Of a DNA stretch of 64,000 nucleotides, positions 34,036 to 46,513 are shown one piece after another; position 1 is the stretch's first letter; each line of letters begins with the position of its first letter. The position numbers and the translations under genes are program-made. The stretch is taken from positions 10,714,333-10,778,332 of the forward strand of contig CM077831.1 of the NCBI GenBank assembly GCA_039720395.1, read 5' to 3'. This DNA is from Liquidambar formosana (lineage: Eukaryota; Streptophyta; Magnoliopsida; Saxifragales; Altingiaceae). Under the pieces are notes generated by a model that searched no databases, was not told the origin of the DNA, and saw only the letters and a program-made list of their open reading frames with translations.

Positions 34036-36324
34036 TGTCACGACCCAAATTAATTAAGCCGTGATCAATATTAATAAAACCAATTTAATTAAGAAAATCA
34101 TTTAGGAAACACGTGAATAACACGTGTTAGAAAACCTGTAATTCCAATGAAAATTTCGGCATGACCCATTCGTAAATGGAACATACCGTAATAAAACCCT
34201 GTGTAAAATAGTTATAAAGCTCCTGCCATCCATCATTGGTATCATCACATGCTTAATAAACCATATAAAGAGACCTACGAAATTAAAATATTACAAACCA
34301 TAAGTTATTACATGTCTAGTGCCCATTGGCCGAATACAAAGTATTTAGTTAATACATAACCATAATATTAAAATTTTTTCCCATCAAAGCATAACACCTC
34401 AAGGCGAGGTCTCCCCAGCTATGAAATCATCTGAAAAGGGTTTATAAAACATAGGAGTGAGTATAAAACTTAGTAGATATAATCTTCATATAGAAATAAC
34501 CAAAGCATGATAATATAACCAATTAAAACCATGCTTAAAGTAATTAAAACCCATGCAATGTCATGAATGATATACGACTCATGTCCATTTAACATAATCC
34601 ATAATTACCAACCACTCCTGCAGGAGTCTTCGCGCGGAAACGGAGGATTTAAACCCACCTCCAAGAGGACAACACAAGGGTTCCTACCTGGAACCGGAAA
34701 GTAGCCTCTGATTCGGGAACACAAGGGTTCCTACCTGGAACCGGAAAGTACCCAGGATCAAAGGAATGGAAAACACCGCTAAGTCCCTTGACCGCTAGTA
34801 GTCCAAATCCAATAACCCTTTAATATACTTTTACCAAGTAATTAATTAAGTCCATTTCATGCATTTTATGCCAATGAATGCCATGAAAAGCATAAAACTC
34901 ATACACGTGTCAGTTATTCCAAAAATCAACAATATATAATTATTTCATAATTATATAACATGTGAGAGCTATGTAAAACATGTAAAATTTAGACCAACAA
35001 GAATTTACATAGCATGTACCTTCAAAATAAACCAAAATATGACAAGTATATCAACCCATATACTTCTAAAAGTAATATTCCTAATTATAGAGTTATGTAA
35101 ACTAGACCCCTCAGTACATGCATTACAAAATATACATGATAATCCACCCAAATATCACGTAAACTCGTAAATAACACCCAAAATACATTTTTATCCAACG
35201 TATATGGGCTTATATACTAACCCATTATCATCCCTACGGTTAAAACCCATGAAAATTACACCTACCTCAAGTATGTTGCACCAAACGTAGAGAAAATGTG
35301 TTGGGAGGGTCGGATCTGAGCCTAGAATACGAGAATAAGCTCTAAACTCCACAGATCAGGCTTGAATCATCTCCAAGCACGTGTAGATCTTCAAATCCAG
35401 CTCCTAGAACGTGAATCCAAACGTTGATATGAGGTGAGAGAGTCAAAAACCCATGCATGAAAGAGAAAATGTGATTTTCTCTCTCCAAACACTCCCTTTC
35501 TCTCTCCTCTCTCTTCTCTCTCTCTCTCAAGCTCTCTTAGTGTAAAATGATGAATATGGGTTGTAAAAGTCGTGGGATGAGGGTTTTAAAAGGGGTGAAG
35601 GGCACTTGTGTCATTTGTTTTATTTAAAAAAAAACTGCCAGTCGAAGGTTTCAGACGTCTGAAAATTAGTTTCAGACGTCTGAAACTAAACCTCAGAAAT
35701 CATCATTCTCTGAAATTTTCAGACGTCTGAAAATTACTTTCAGACGTCTGAAATGTCACTTTCAGACGTCTGAAATGTGTTTCAGACGTCTGAAACACAC
35801 AGACAGCTGAAAGTTAACTAGTTAGTCAGGCTACACCCCATCAGCACAGACATCAGCCTTATTTTAATGGAGAAGATTACTTTAAGTTATTTAATGAAAA
35901 TAAGCAAATAACCCCCTATTTGAATTCAAATAAAATATCAAAAAAATCAAATTCCAAGTATATCAAAATCTCATTTTCAAGTTTTAGTACAAAATCCGAC
36001 TCCCGACAGACTTTTCAAAAACAAACGTACGAGGAAACCGATCGAAACGTGATAATAAAATCCCATAAAATCACAGATATCTTATAATATTATAAACTTC
36101 CATTACCGCCAAAAATTATCTTTAAAAACGAAGTTTTTTTTGAAAATCCATTTTTTCCCAACACTTAGCCAAATTTCAGCATTCTAAAAGTGTGAAGTCA
36201 CAAACATGTCAAGATCATACCCATGTGATGCCTATGCACCACAATACCCGACAAATCAACTAAAGTACATGCAAATCATGCATTAAAGGTGAGATTATCC
36301 TAATTAAATGGTGTGGGCATTACA
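34036..36324 (-). repeat. 3' LTR of element C
   Basis: 2289 bp, TGTCACGACCC...GGGCATTACA on the + strand. It contains six copies of a 16-bp palindrome at 35649-35795, a tandem pair of units with GGTTCC/GGAACC stems near 34675-34750, and a CT-rich run at 35475-35530. Confidence 0.95.
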
Positions 36325-36340
36325 ACTCCTCCCTCCTAAA
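36325..36340 (-). other. Polypurine tract of element C
   Basis: TAGGAGGGAGGAGT on the - strand directly before the LTR. Confidence 0.85.
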
Positions 36341-36371
36341 AGAGAATTCGTCCTCGAATTCAAATCTTACC

Positions 36372-39300
36372 TTAATTTTCGAACAGATATGGGTAGGTTT
36401 CACGCATGAACCACTCCAATTCCCAAGTAGCTTCTTCTTCGCCATGATGGTTCCATAATACTTTTACCAAAGGAATAGTCTTACCACGTAAGACCTTCTC
36501 ACGGTAGTCTAAAACCTGGATAGGATATTCCGCATAAGTGGCATCTTCCTCTACTTCAATATCTTGCCAATCAATCACATGAGATGGATCGTGAACATAC
36601 TTGCGTAACATGGACACATGGAACACATTGTGCACTTTACTAAACTGCAATGGCAATGCCAACTCATAAGCATTGAGACCTCTAGTGCCAATGATCCTAA
36701 ATGGTCCAATGAAACGTGGTGCAAGTTTCTCCTTCTTGCCAAAACGAAATACTCCCTTCCGAGGTGACACTTTCAACATTACAAAGTCTCCAAGTTGAAA
36801 GGTTAAAGGTGTTTGTCGCTTATCAGCATAGCTCTTGTACCTACTCTGAGCCGTTTTAAGTTGCTCTCTGATGAGTTTGACTTTATCTGTGGTCTCCTGA
36901 ATCAACTCTGGTCCCAGTAAAGTTCCTTCACCAGTCTCGGCCCAACACATAGGAGATCTACATGGCCTCCCATACAACGCCTCGAAAGGTGCCATCCCAA
37001 TGCTAGCCTGAAAGCTGTTATTGTAAGAAAACTCTGCCAGAGCCAAGTGTTCTTGCCAACTTCCCTTAAAGTCCAAAACACATGCTCGCAACATATCCTC
37101 CAAGATTTGATTAACACGCTCAGTCTGCCCATCTGTCTGTGGATGATAGGCTGAACTGAGGTGTAACCGAGTACCCAACTCCCTTTGCAAACTCTGCCAA
37201 AACTGAGAAAGGAAATGAGGATCTCTATCAGATACAATTGATTTAGGGACTCCATGCAAACGTATTATCTCTCTGATATACAACCGAGCCAACTTCTCAG
37301 CTGAGTCAGTCGATCGCACAGCCATGAAGTGAGCGGACTTGGTGAAACGGTCTACTACCACCCAAATAGTGTTATGACCTCTCTGAGTACGTGGCAAACC
37401 ACTGATGAAATCCATAGTGATTTCCTCCCACTTCCACTGAGGCGGCGGTAAGGGCTGTAATTGCCCAAAAGGCTTCCTATGGTCAGCTTTAACCTGTTGA
37501 CACGTATAACATTTAGCGACAAATCTTGCTACGTCACACTTCATGCCTTTCCACCAGAATTGCCTTTTTAAGTCTCTATACATCTTATTATTGCCCGGAT
37601 GAATAGAAAACTTGGATCGATGAGCAAGACTAAGAACTTCTTCCTTAATCTTCTCATTACATGGAACTGCAAGTCTATTCTGGTACCTCAAACCACCATT
37701 AGGATCTATGGTCCATCCAGATACATCTTCACCATTCAGTAATCTACCACGGATATCCACCAACTTGGGATCTTCATATTGAGCTTTCACAATCTTAGGG
37801 ATAGGGTAAGGTCTCACTAAATTATAGACACATTCTTTACCTTCCAAACCACCAACAAACAAGTTATGGTCACACAAGGCATTCACCATCCTCCAATGGT
37901 GGACAGAAATACTATATAAAGTCCCACAAGACTTCCTGCTCAAAGCATCTGCTACTATATTAGCCTTCCCAGGGTGATACTTCAATTCAAAATCATAATC
38001 CTCTAAATACTCCACCCACCTTCTCTGCCTGAGATTCAAATCCCTCTGGGTAAAGATATACTTCAAGCTTTTGTGGTCAGAAAAGACCTCAAACTTCTCA
38101 CCATACAAATAACATCTCCAAAGCTTCAATGCAAACACTACAGCTGCAAGCTCTAAGTCATGAGTAGGATAATTCATCTCATGCGATTTCAACTGTCTAG
38201 AACCGTATGCAATAACTCTCTCAGTCTGCATCAGCACACATCCCAATCCACTCAAGGATGCATCACAATACACAGTATACCCCAACCCACTAGTTGGAAT
38301 AATCAAAACGGGTGCAGATGTCAGACAAGACTTCAACTCCTCGAATGCTTCCTCACAAGCATCGTCCCAAACAAAGGGTACATCTTTCCTGGTCAACCTC
38401 GTAAGAGGTGCAGCAATGCTAGAGAAACCTTCTACAAATCTCCGATAATAACCCGCCAAACCTAGGAAACTGCGAACCTTTGTTACGTTCCTAGGTCTAG
38501 GCCAATTCAAAATAGCTTCAACCTTGGACGGGTCTACTGCAATACCTTCTTCAGATACTATATGTCCCAAAAACTTCACTTGGTTCAACCAGAAGTCACA
38601 CTTCTCCCATTTGGCATACAACCTATGCTCTCTCAAAGTCTGCAATACAATTGCCAAATGATGCGCGTGTTCTTCTTGAGTCCTCGAATATACTAAAATA
38701 TCATCAATGAATACAACTACAAATTGGTCTAAATAAGGACAAAACACACGATTCATCAAGTCCATAAAAGCTGCAGGTGCATTGGTCAATCCGAAAGGCA
38801 TCACCAAAAACTCGTAATGACCATATCGAGAATTAAAAGCAGTTTTCTCAACATCCTCATCTCGAACAAGCATCTGGTGATAGCCAGAGCGCAAGTCAAT
38901 CTTGGAAAAGAACTGGGACCCACGTAATTGGTCAAATAAATCATCAATACGAGGCAATGGATACTTGTTCTTAATGGTAACACGATTCAACTGTCTATAG
39001 TCAATACACAATCTCAAGGATCCATCCTTCTTCTTCACAAAAAGTACAGGTGCACCCCATGGTGATCTACTCTCCTGGATGAAACCCTTCGCCTTAAGTT
39101 CATCAATCTGAGTCTTCAGCTCTCGAAGCTTAACAGGAGCCATTCTATATGGCATAATAGAAATAGGTCCCGTTCCCGGTTGCAAATCAATAGTAAAGTC
39201 TACCTCCCTCCTAGGGGGCAAACCTGGTAATTCATCTGGGAATACATCAAGAAATTCCCGTACAACAGGAATATGGTGGGGATGTATGCCCTCAGCATCT

Positions 39301-40313
39301 TCACCCTTGATTGCCGCTAGAAAACTCAAATAACTACTCTTCTTGAAACGCCGAATTTGGATATCGAACAAGATATCCGGATGGAGAGTATGTCTATCTC
39401 CATAGAAAGAGAAAACTTCACCACTAGAATTATGGAAAGTTACCTTCTTCTTGTAACAATCCATCACAGCTCTATAATTGGCTAACCAATCCATGCCAAT
39501 GATGATATCATAACCAGATACATCTAAAATGATGAGATCTATCAACATCTCCTGACCCACAATGTTAATACAACACTCTCGGCATATATAACTAGTCATG
39601 AAACAATTTCCAAGAGGAGTATCTACTTCCAATGTAAAACCCAAGTCATCATACTTCAATTCCAAAGTATTAGCAAACGATGAAGAAATAAATGAATGTG
39701 TGGATCCCGGATCAAACAAAACTTTAGCCCACACTCCAAAGACTAGGAATGTACCTTCAACCACTGCATTAGAAGCTCCTTCTTCCTGGCGATGCATAGC
39801 AAACACTCGCCCATGCTGACGGTTACCCTGTCCTCTTCCACTACCACCTCCACTTCCACCGCACCCCTGGCGGTTCTGTGGTTGCTGCCCATATCCCTGT
39901 GGCGGCTGCTGTTGCTGCTGCGGTAGTTGGTATTGAGGTTGTGGGTACTGGGGTGGTTGATAATATTGCTGTTGGTACGGCGGGGTGATGTGTTGTTGTC
40001 CATAATATGGGGGTGGCATAAAATAGGACTGGGAATGCACTGGCATTGGTGATTGTCCTTGATAACCATATCCTTGCTGGGAGAAATATGGTGGTGGGGA
40101 ATTCACAGATGGTTGCCAGGAAGATGATGAACCCCCAGTCAAAAGTGGACAATTGGGTTTGATATGCCCCTTCTGCTTGCAGTGAAAACAAGTCTTCTGG
40201 GTCCCGCTACTTCCACTGGAACTGCTACTACTACTATTCTTTCCTGGTTGTGGTTGTTTAAACTGAATCCCTTTAGGACGAAGATTGGGATTAGTTCCAG
40301 AACCTCCACCCTG
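36372..40313 (-). CDS. pol: Pol polyprotein of element C (Tekay)
   Basis: 1313 codons without a break after the TAG at 40314-40316; there is no ATG before the zinc knuckle, so it depends on read-through or on a gag-pol fusion. Order: zinc knuckle [14 protein letters not shown] (near 40190), a Q/P/Y-rich linker, protease with D-P-G-S-T-H-S (about 200 codons in), RT with F-I-D-D, RNase H with Y-C-D-A-S and D-A-L-S-R, integrase with H-H-C-C zinc finger and DDE residues in T-M-D-F, V-S-D-R-D and D-G-Q-T-E-R, and a C-terminal chromodomain ([19 protein letters not shown]). The chromodomain, which targets integration to modified chromatin, and the domain order place it in Tekay/Del. All catalytic residues are present. 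Confidence 0.95.
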   Translation of the reverse strand, partial: QGGGSGTNPNLRPKGIQFKQPQPGKNSSSSSSSGSSGTQKTCFHCKQKGHIKPNCPLLTGGSSSSWQPSVNSPPPYFSQQGYGYQGQSPMPVHSQSYFMPPPYYGQQHITPPYQQQYYQPPQYPQPQYQLPQQQQQPPQGYGQQPQNRQGCGGSGGGSGRGQGNRQHGRVFAMHRQEEGASNAVVEGTFLVFGVWAKVLFDPGSTHSFISSSFANTLELKYDDLGFTLEVDTPLGNCFMTSYICRECCINIVGQEMLIDLIILDVSGYDIIIGMDWLANYRAVMDCYKKKVTFHNSSGEVFSFYGDRHTLHPDILFDIQIRRFKKSSYLSFLAAIKGEDAEGIHPHHIPVVREFLDVFPDELPGLPPRREVDFTIDLQPGTGPISIMPYRMAPVKLRELKTQIDELKAKGFIQESRSPWGAPVLFVKKKDGSLRLCIDYRQLNRVTIKNKYPLPRIDDLFDQLRGSQFFSKIDLRSGYHQMLVRDEDVEKTAFNSRYGHYEFLVMPFGLTNAPAAFMDLMNRVFCPYLDQFVVVFIDDILVYSRTQEEHAHHLAIVLQTLREHRLYAKWEKCDFWLNQVKFLGHIVSEEGIAVDPSKVEAILNWPRPRNVTKVRSFLGLAGYYRRFVEGFSSIAAPLTRLTRKDVPFVWDDACEEAFEELKSCLTSAPVLIIPTSGLGYTVYCDASLSGLGCVLMQTERVIAYGSRQLKSHEMNYPTHDLELAAVVFALKLWRCYLYGEKFEVFSDHKSLKYIFTQRDLNLRQRRWVEYLEDYDFELKYHPGKANIVADALSRKSCGTLYSISVHHWRMVNALCDHNLFVGGLEGKECVYNLVRPYPIPKIVKAQYEDPKLVDIRGRLLNGEDVSGWTIDPNGGLRYQNRLAVPCNEKIKEEVLSLAHRSKFSIHPGNNKMYRDLKRQFWWKGMKCDVARFVAKCYTCQQVKADHRKPFGQLQPLPPPQWKWEEITMDFISGLPRTQRGHNTIWVVVDRFTKSAHFMAVRSTDSAEKLARLYIREIIRLHGVPKSIVSDRDPHFLSQFWQSLQRELGTRLHLSSAYHPQTDGQTERVNQILEDMLRACVLDFKGSWQEHLALAEFSYNNSFQASIGMAPFEALYGRPCRSPMCWAETGEGTLLGPELIQETTDKVKLIREQLKTAQSRYKSYADKRQTPLTFQLGDFVMLKVSPRKGVFRFGKKEKLAPRFIGPFRIIGTRGLNAYELALPLQFSKVHNVFHVSMLRKYVHDPSHVIDWQDIEVEEDATYAEYPIQVLDYREKVLRGKTIPLVKVLWNHHGEEEATWELEWFMRETYPYLFEN

Positions 40314-41209
40314 CTATTGTGGCTTCTTCCCTGATCCAGAACCACTAGCACCATTCTTTCGTGGTTGTGGATTATTCCTTCTGCGCTCTCTCTCTAGAGC
40401 CCTGTCTTCTCTATAGCCCAAGTGTTCCTCTTCAGCAGCTAAAACAGAACTCACGAGTCTCTTGAAATCATTAATCATTAAATGATTCACCTTGCCTTGT
40501 AGAGTACGGTTCAAACCCCATTCGTATCTCCTACATTTTTCTTTCTCATCCGTATTCATTCCCATAGAAAATCTACACAACTCCACAAACTTGGAGGTGT
40601 ACTGTTGAGCAGTCATCTCCCCTTGCTTCAAATTCATCAGTTCTCGAATCTTGTTGTTCTTGAAGGACTTCCGGATAAAAGTTATCATTAAACTTGGACT
40701 CAAATTGCTCCCAAGTCATAGCTCCCAACTCCTCAGGTGAGCCTTGGCTAGTCCACCAATCCTCAGCCATGTCAGTGAATAGGCTAGAGGCAAATTCCAC
40801 CCAATAAGATTTGGGTATGCGGGCTAAGTTCAAATCAGCTTTCACCCTACGAATCCATTTGTCAGCCTTAGCTGGGTCGTAGGTCCCCATCAAACCTGGA
40901 AGGTTTGACCTCACGAAACTCCTTCCTCAATAATGACTTCCGAGTCATCTCCACCAACTCTGGGTCCTGGTTCTGATAAGTATTAGTGGCTAAATTAGCC
41001 TGTAATCCTTGCATTGCAGCAAAAAGGGCATCCAACTGAGCCGGATTGAAATTTTCTTGTATAGGTGGAAGGTTTGTAGCTTGTTCCCCAACTGGGACCT
41101 GTGGTGGGTCTTGTGCATTGGCTTCAGCCTCAGCTCGTGCTTGTGCTTCGGCTTCAGCCCGAGCCCGGGCTTCAGCGGCACGACGACTGTTACGAGTGTT
41201 CCTCGGCAT
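40314..41209 (-). pseudogene. gag: Gag of element C, with two frameshifts and a stop
   Basis: It starts at ATG 41209 (M-P-R-N-T-R-N-S-R-R) with an Ala/Glu/Arg-rich helix, then the capsid core (F-A-S-S-L-F-T-D-M-A-E-D-W-W, A-Q-Q-Y-T-S-K-F) and a basic tail ending at TAG 40314-40316. The frame changes by one base near 40890 (in a run of four G) and near 40685. The last gag frame and pol are in the same phase, separated only by CAA-TAG-CAG. Because both LTRs are young, the single-base changes may be recent mutations or assembly errors. Confidence 0.85.
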
Positions 41210-41446
41210 TCTAATAGACATAAACCAACTATCATTTATGCCATAGATAGAAAATAGTTCTCTAGTGTGTGCTATATTATACCACGTGCACACTAAATCA
41301 TTAACGCTCAATATATAATCCAACATGTGTAACCTAACATGTTTCTAGGTTCGCATAAAACACAAACAAGTTCTCAATCAACATGTTATTATCCCTACAT
41401 GTTAATTATAATTATACAGGTATACTCCCATATGGACCTACTAGCA

Positions 41447-41459
41447 GGCTCTGATACCA
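41447..41459 (-). other. Primer-binding site of element C (tRNA-iMet)
   Basis: TGGTATCAGAGCC on the - strand, eight bases inside the 5' LTR. Confidence 0.9.
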
Positions 41460-41467
41460 AAAAGAAT

Positions 41468-43769
41468 TGTCACGACCCAAATTAATTAAGCCGTGATCAA
41501 TATTAATAAAACCAATTTAATTAAGAAAATCATTTAGGAAACACGTGAATAACACGTGTTAGAAAACCTGTAATTCCAATGAAAATTTCGGCATGACCCA
41601 TTCGTAAATGGAACATACCGTAATAAAACCCTGTGTAAAATAGTTATAAAGCTCCTGCCATCCATCATTGGTATCATCACATGCTTAATAAACCATATAA
41701 AGAGACCTACGAAATTAAAATATTACAAACCATAAGTTATTACATGTCTAGTACCCATTGGCCGAATACAAAGTATTTAGTTAATACATAACCATAATAT
41801 TAAAATTTTTTCCCATCAAAGCATAACACCTCAAGGCGAGGTCTCCCCAGCTATGAAATCATCTGAAAAGGGTTTATAAAACATAGGAGTGAGTATAAAA
41901 CTCAGTAGATATAATCTTCATATAGAAATAACCAAAGCATGATAATATAACCAATTAAAACCATGCTTAAAGTAATTAAAACCCATGCAATGTCATGAAT
42001 GATATACGACTCATGTCCATTTAACATAATCCATAATTACCAACCACTCCCGCAGGAGTCTTCGCGCGGAAACGGAGGATTTAAACCCACCTCCAAGAGG
42101 ACAACACAAGGGTTCCTACCTGGAACCGGAAAGTAGCCTCTGATTCGGGAACACAAGGGTTCCTACCTGGAACCGGAAAGTACCCAGGACCAAAGGAATG
42201 GAAAACACCGCTAAGTCCCTTGACCGCTAGTAGTCCAAATCCAATGACCCTTTAATATACTTTTACCAAGTAATTAATTAAGTCCATTTCATGCATTTTA
42301 TGCCAATGAATGCCATGAAAAGCATAAAACTCATACACGTGTCAGTTATTCCAAAAATCAACAATATATAATTATTTCATAATTATATAACATGTGAGAG
42401 CTATGTAAAACATGTAAAATTTAGACCAACAAGAATTTACATAGCATGTACCTTCAAAATAAACCAAAATATGACAAGTATATCAACCCATATACTTCCA
42501 AAAGTAATATTCCTAATTATAGAGTTATGTAAACTAGACCCCTCAGTACATGCATTACAAAATATACATGATAATCCACCCAAATATCACGTAAACTCGT
42601 AAATAACACCCAAAATACATTTTTATCCAACGTATATGGGCTTATATACTAACCCATTATCATCCCTACGGTTAAAACCCATGAAAATTACACCTACCTC
42701 AAGTATGTTGCACCAAACGTAGAGAAAATGTGTTGGGAGGGTCGGATCTGAGCCTAGAATACGAGAATAAGCTCTAAACTCCACAGATCAGGCTTGAATC
42801 ATCTCCAAGCACGTGTAGATCTTCAAATCCAGCTCCTAGAACGTGAATCCAAACGTTGATATGAGGTGAGAGAGTCAAAAACCCATGCATGAAAGAGAAA
42901 ATGTGATTTTCTCTCTCCAAACACTCCCTTTCTCTCTCCTCTCTCTTCTCTCTCTCTCTCAAGCTCTCTTAGTGTAAAATGATGAATATGGGTTGTAAAA
43001 GTCGTGGGATGAGGGTTTTAAAAGGGGTGAAGTGCACTTGTGTCATTTGTTTTATTTAAAAAAAAACTGCCAGTCGAAGGTTTCAGACGTCTGAAAATTA
43101 GTTTCAGACGTCTGAAACTAAACCTCAGAAATCATCATTCTCTGAAATTTTCAGACGTCTGAAAATTACTTTCAGACGTCTGAAATGTCACTTTCAGACG
43201 TCTGAAATGTGTTTCAGACGTCTGAAACACACAGACAGCTGAAAGTTAACAGTTAGTCAAGCTACACCCCATCAGCACAGACATCAGCCTTATTTTCATT
43301 AAAAACATTTAAGTAATCCTTTTACTTTAAGTTATTTAATGAAAATAAGCAAATAACCCCCCATTTGAATTCAAATAAAATATCAAAAAAATCAAATTCC
43401 AAGTATATCAAAATCTCATTTTCAAGTTTTAGTACAAAATCCGACTCCCGACAGATTTTTCAAAAACAAACGTACGAGGAAACCGATCGAAACGTGATAA
43501 TAAAATCCCATAAAATCACAGATATCTTATAATATTATAAACTTCCATTACCGCCAAAAATTATCTTTAAAAACGAAGTTTTTTTTGAAAATCCATTTTT
43601 TCCCAACACTTAGCCAAATTTCAGCATTCTAAAAGTGTGAAGTCACAAACATGTCAAGATCGTACCCATGTGATGCCTATGCACCACAATACCCGACAAA
43701 TCAACTAAAGTACATGCAAATCATGCATTAAAGGTGAGATTATCCTAATTAAATGGTGTGGGCATTACA
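41468..43769 (-). repeat. 5' LTR of element C
   Basis: 2302 bp, partner of 34036-36324. The candidate core promoter in - strand sense is TTTTAAAA at 43017-43024, followed by a GA-rich run. The palindrome cluster 43081-43227 lies 57-210 bp upstream of it. Confidence 0.95.
43081..43227. promoter_or_regulatory. Six palindromes TTTCAGACGTCTGAAA in C LTR
   Basis: Six copies of one perfect 16-bp palindrome with a GACGTC core in 147 bp, separated by 5-35 bases, in the U3 part of the LTR. GACGTC is a C-box, a known type of plant bZIP binding core. The same six are in the other LTR (35649-35795). Confidence 0.7.
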
Positions 43770-46186
43770 GATAAAAGCTATTGTGGAGATGGAGCCGCCT
43801 AGCACTGAGAAGCAGATCCGGGGTTTTCTGGGAGGAGTTCAATACATAAGCCGATTCATTGCCAACCTAACCATGGTTTGCGAACCAATCTTCAAATTGC
43901 TTAAGAAAGGTGTGCCAAAAGTATGGAACGAAGAATGCCAAGAGGCCTTTGAGACCATTAAGAGATACTTGAGCAATCCTCCAATCTTAGTTCCCCCACG
44001 GCAAGGTGCACCGCTTTTGTTATACTTAACGGTCACCGAAACCGCGACGGGGGCTATGTTAGCTCAATATCTCGAAGGGTCTACAAAGGAGAATGCCATC
44101 TATTACTTAAGCAGGAAAATGACAGACTATGAAGTGAAGTACAATGCGATTGAAAAAGCTTGTGTGGCACTAGTATGGGCGACGCAGAAACTCCGACACT
44201 ACATGATGTCCTTCGAAGTGTTCTTGATAAGTCGCATAGACCCGTTGAAGTACCTGGTAGAAAGGCCAGTATTGTCATTCAGAACTGCTCGATGGTCAAT
44301 TCTCCTCAATGAATTCGACATCAAGTACGTGAATCAGAAGTCTATCAAGGGAAGCGTCATCGCAGACTACCTAGCCAGCTGTCCGGTGTCATCATCCGCT
44401 CCGTTCAACGATCAATTCCCAGATGAGGACGTGCTAGAGATTGGTAGAAAAACTTGGAGAGTATACTTCGATGGGGCAGCCAATAAGAAAGGTTATGGGA
44501 TAGGAGTCCTACTGGTCTCACCCGAAGAGGCATTTACACCGTTGGCGGTCAAGTTGGGGTTCGAAGCCACCAACAACATTGCTGAGTATGAGGCCTGTAT
44601 CCTAGCACTGGAAGCGGCACTTGAATTGGGGATCAAAGAATTAGAAGTGTTCGGGGACTCGGCACTAATCATTTGTCAGATAAAAGGGGAATGGAAAACT
44701 CGAGATGAGAAGCTGCTACCCTACCATGCCTACCTGGAAGCTCTAACCAAGGAGTTCTCAGAGATAGAATTTAACTACCTTTCAAGGAACAAGAACCAGT
44801 TCGCCGATGCCTTGGCGACCCTAGCATCCATGGTGGAGATACCTGAAGGGGGAAATGTGAAGCCGTTGGTGATAGAATGCCAAGACAAGCCTGTGTATTG
44901 TTGTGCAATCCAAGGAGGAGAGGTAAATGATGGCCGTCCGTGGTTCCATGACATAAAGAAGTTCATTGAAGAAAGGGAATACCCAAAAGGAGCATCTCGT
45001 ATCGATAGAAAAACCCTAAGGCGGTTGGCGAGTCACTATGTACTTTGTGGAGGAAAGCTATATCGGAGATCATACGACGGGATCCACCTGCTTTGTGTCA
45101 CCGAGGAGGAAGCCGAGCATCTGATTAAAGAAATCCATGAAGGGACAGGGGCTCCGCATATGAATGGCTATATGTTAGCTAAGAAAATCATGAGGTTAGG
45201 CTATTATTGGTCCACCATGGAAAGAGACTGCCACGCACATGTCAAGAAGTGCCACAAATGCCAACTGTTCGCCAGTGGACAACATTTGTCTTCTATGCCT
45301 TTAACAAGTATGTCGTCACCTTGGCCATTCGCAGTATGGGGGATAGATATCATCGGACAGATCAAGCCAAAGGCGTCAAATGGGCATGAATACATCCTGG
45401 TTGCCATCGACTACTTCACTAAATGGGTGGAAGCAGCATCCTTCAAGACCTTGAATTCCAAGAAAGTAGCACAGTTCATACAGCACAGCATCATCTATCG
45501 ATATGGGGTATCGCATGAAGTTATCTCAGACAATGGCCAGCACTTTCAGAAAGAAACCCATGAGCTCTTGCAAAAGTACGGCATAGCCCACCATCTGTCG
45601 TCACCATACCGTCCTCAGACTAATGGAGCGGTGGAAGCAGCTAACAAGAACATCAAGAAGATACTACAGAAGACTGCGGACTCACACACTAGACTGGCAT
45701 GAGAAGTTGCCATTGGCTCTATGGGGTTACAGAACATCAATAAGGTCGTCAACAGGGGCTACCCCTTATTCTCTAGTTTATGGAATGGAGGCCGTGTTGC
45801 CAGTTGAATTGGAAGTTCCTTCACTAAGAGTTGCCGTGGAGAGCCAGATAACAGAAGTGGACTGGGTTAAGAGCCGCTATGATGAGTTAGCTTTGCTGGA
45901 TGAAAGGCGTTTAAGGGCGCTGTATCATGTTCAGGGGTATCAACGGAGAGTTGCCAGAGCATTCAACAAGCATGTCAAAGATCGAGGTCTAAAGAAAGGG
46001 GATGTAGTGCTGAAAGAAATCAGAGCTCCAGTGTTCGATCCGCGGGGAAAATTCAAGCCAAGTTGGGGTGGGCCATACATTATCAAAGAGATATTGCCAG
46101 CAGGGGCTGTTCGCCTCATGGATTTAGATGGAATTGAGTTCGCTCGTCCAACTAATTTGGATCAATTGAAGAAATATCATGTTTGA
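43770..46186 (+). pseudogene. pol: RNase H, second RNase H and integrase of element B
   Basis: Continues the RT of 33068-34035 after the C insertion. RNase H 1 (around 44010-44350) has L-Y-L-T-V-T-E-T-A-T-G-A-M-L where active enzymes have a catalytic D, so it is probably structural. RNase H 2 (44445-44830) is intact, with V-Y-F-D-G-A-A, E-Y-E-A-C-I-L-A-L, V-F-G-D-S-A and F-A-D-A-L. Integrase follows: C-H-K-C-Q-L zinc finger, G-I-D-I-I-G, I-S-D-N-G-Q-H-F and N-G-A-V-E-A-A-N carrying the DDE residues. At about 45690 one extra base, compared with element A, shifts the frame (stop at 45700-45702); the rest of integrase is in the next frame to 46186. This inactivates the C-terminal domain. Confidence 0.9.
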
Positions 46187-46513
46187 AGCCTGCTAGGTTG
46201 AAAACCCGTAAGGGCGGCCTAGGCAAAAGTTAAGGCATAAGAACTACGTAAGACCTGATTCTCCATTCAAAAACAAAAAAAAAAAAAACAAAAAACAAAA
46301 AAAAAACAAAAAAAAAAGAAGAAAAAAAAACCATGGAGATACGTACGCAACCCATAAAGTTACCTTGGGTGCGGTCTAAATCAAACAAGAAAATCCCAAA
46401 TTTGATTTATTATTGGCAATTTATTCAAAACTAAAATTGATTGACATAGCAATTCATTGGTATTAAGTAAAAGAACTATAAATATGCCATAAATATCCTA
46501 TTCTATTGAGTCT
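46187..46513. other. A-rich spacer between integrase and antisense gene
   Basis: The stop codons of two convergent genes are 327 bp apart. An almost pure A run with a few C and G covers 46268-46330. Its counterpart in element A is 16575-16892. No gene. Confidence 0.6.

Larger units (their letters stand above)
34036..43769 (-). mobile_element. Complete Tekay/Del chromovirus element C
   Basis: 9734 bp on the - strand in the RT-RNase H junction of B, with target duplication GATAA (34031-34035 and 43770-43774). LTRs of 2289 and 2302 bp, initiator tRNA-Met primer site, gag, pol with C-terminal chromodomain, polypurine tract. The LTRs are nearly identical apart from one short replaced stretch near 35863-35875, so the insertion is young. 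Pol is fully open but gag has two one-base shifts and the gag-pol junction has a TAG. Confidence 0.95.

Noticed and set aside
35342..35530. Small open frame repeated at 42774-42962
   Set aside because: It lies in the CT/GA-rich part of the Tekay LTR and is duplicated only because both LTRs carry it.
39841..41257. Several overlapping open frames on both strands
   Set aside because: They are shadows of the repetitive Gln/Pro-rich linker and Ala/Glu-rich gag start of element C.
46268..46330. Processed transcript poly(A) tail
   Set aside because: The A-rich run lies at the same place in element A and between two element genes, so it is a fixed part of the family.
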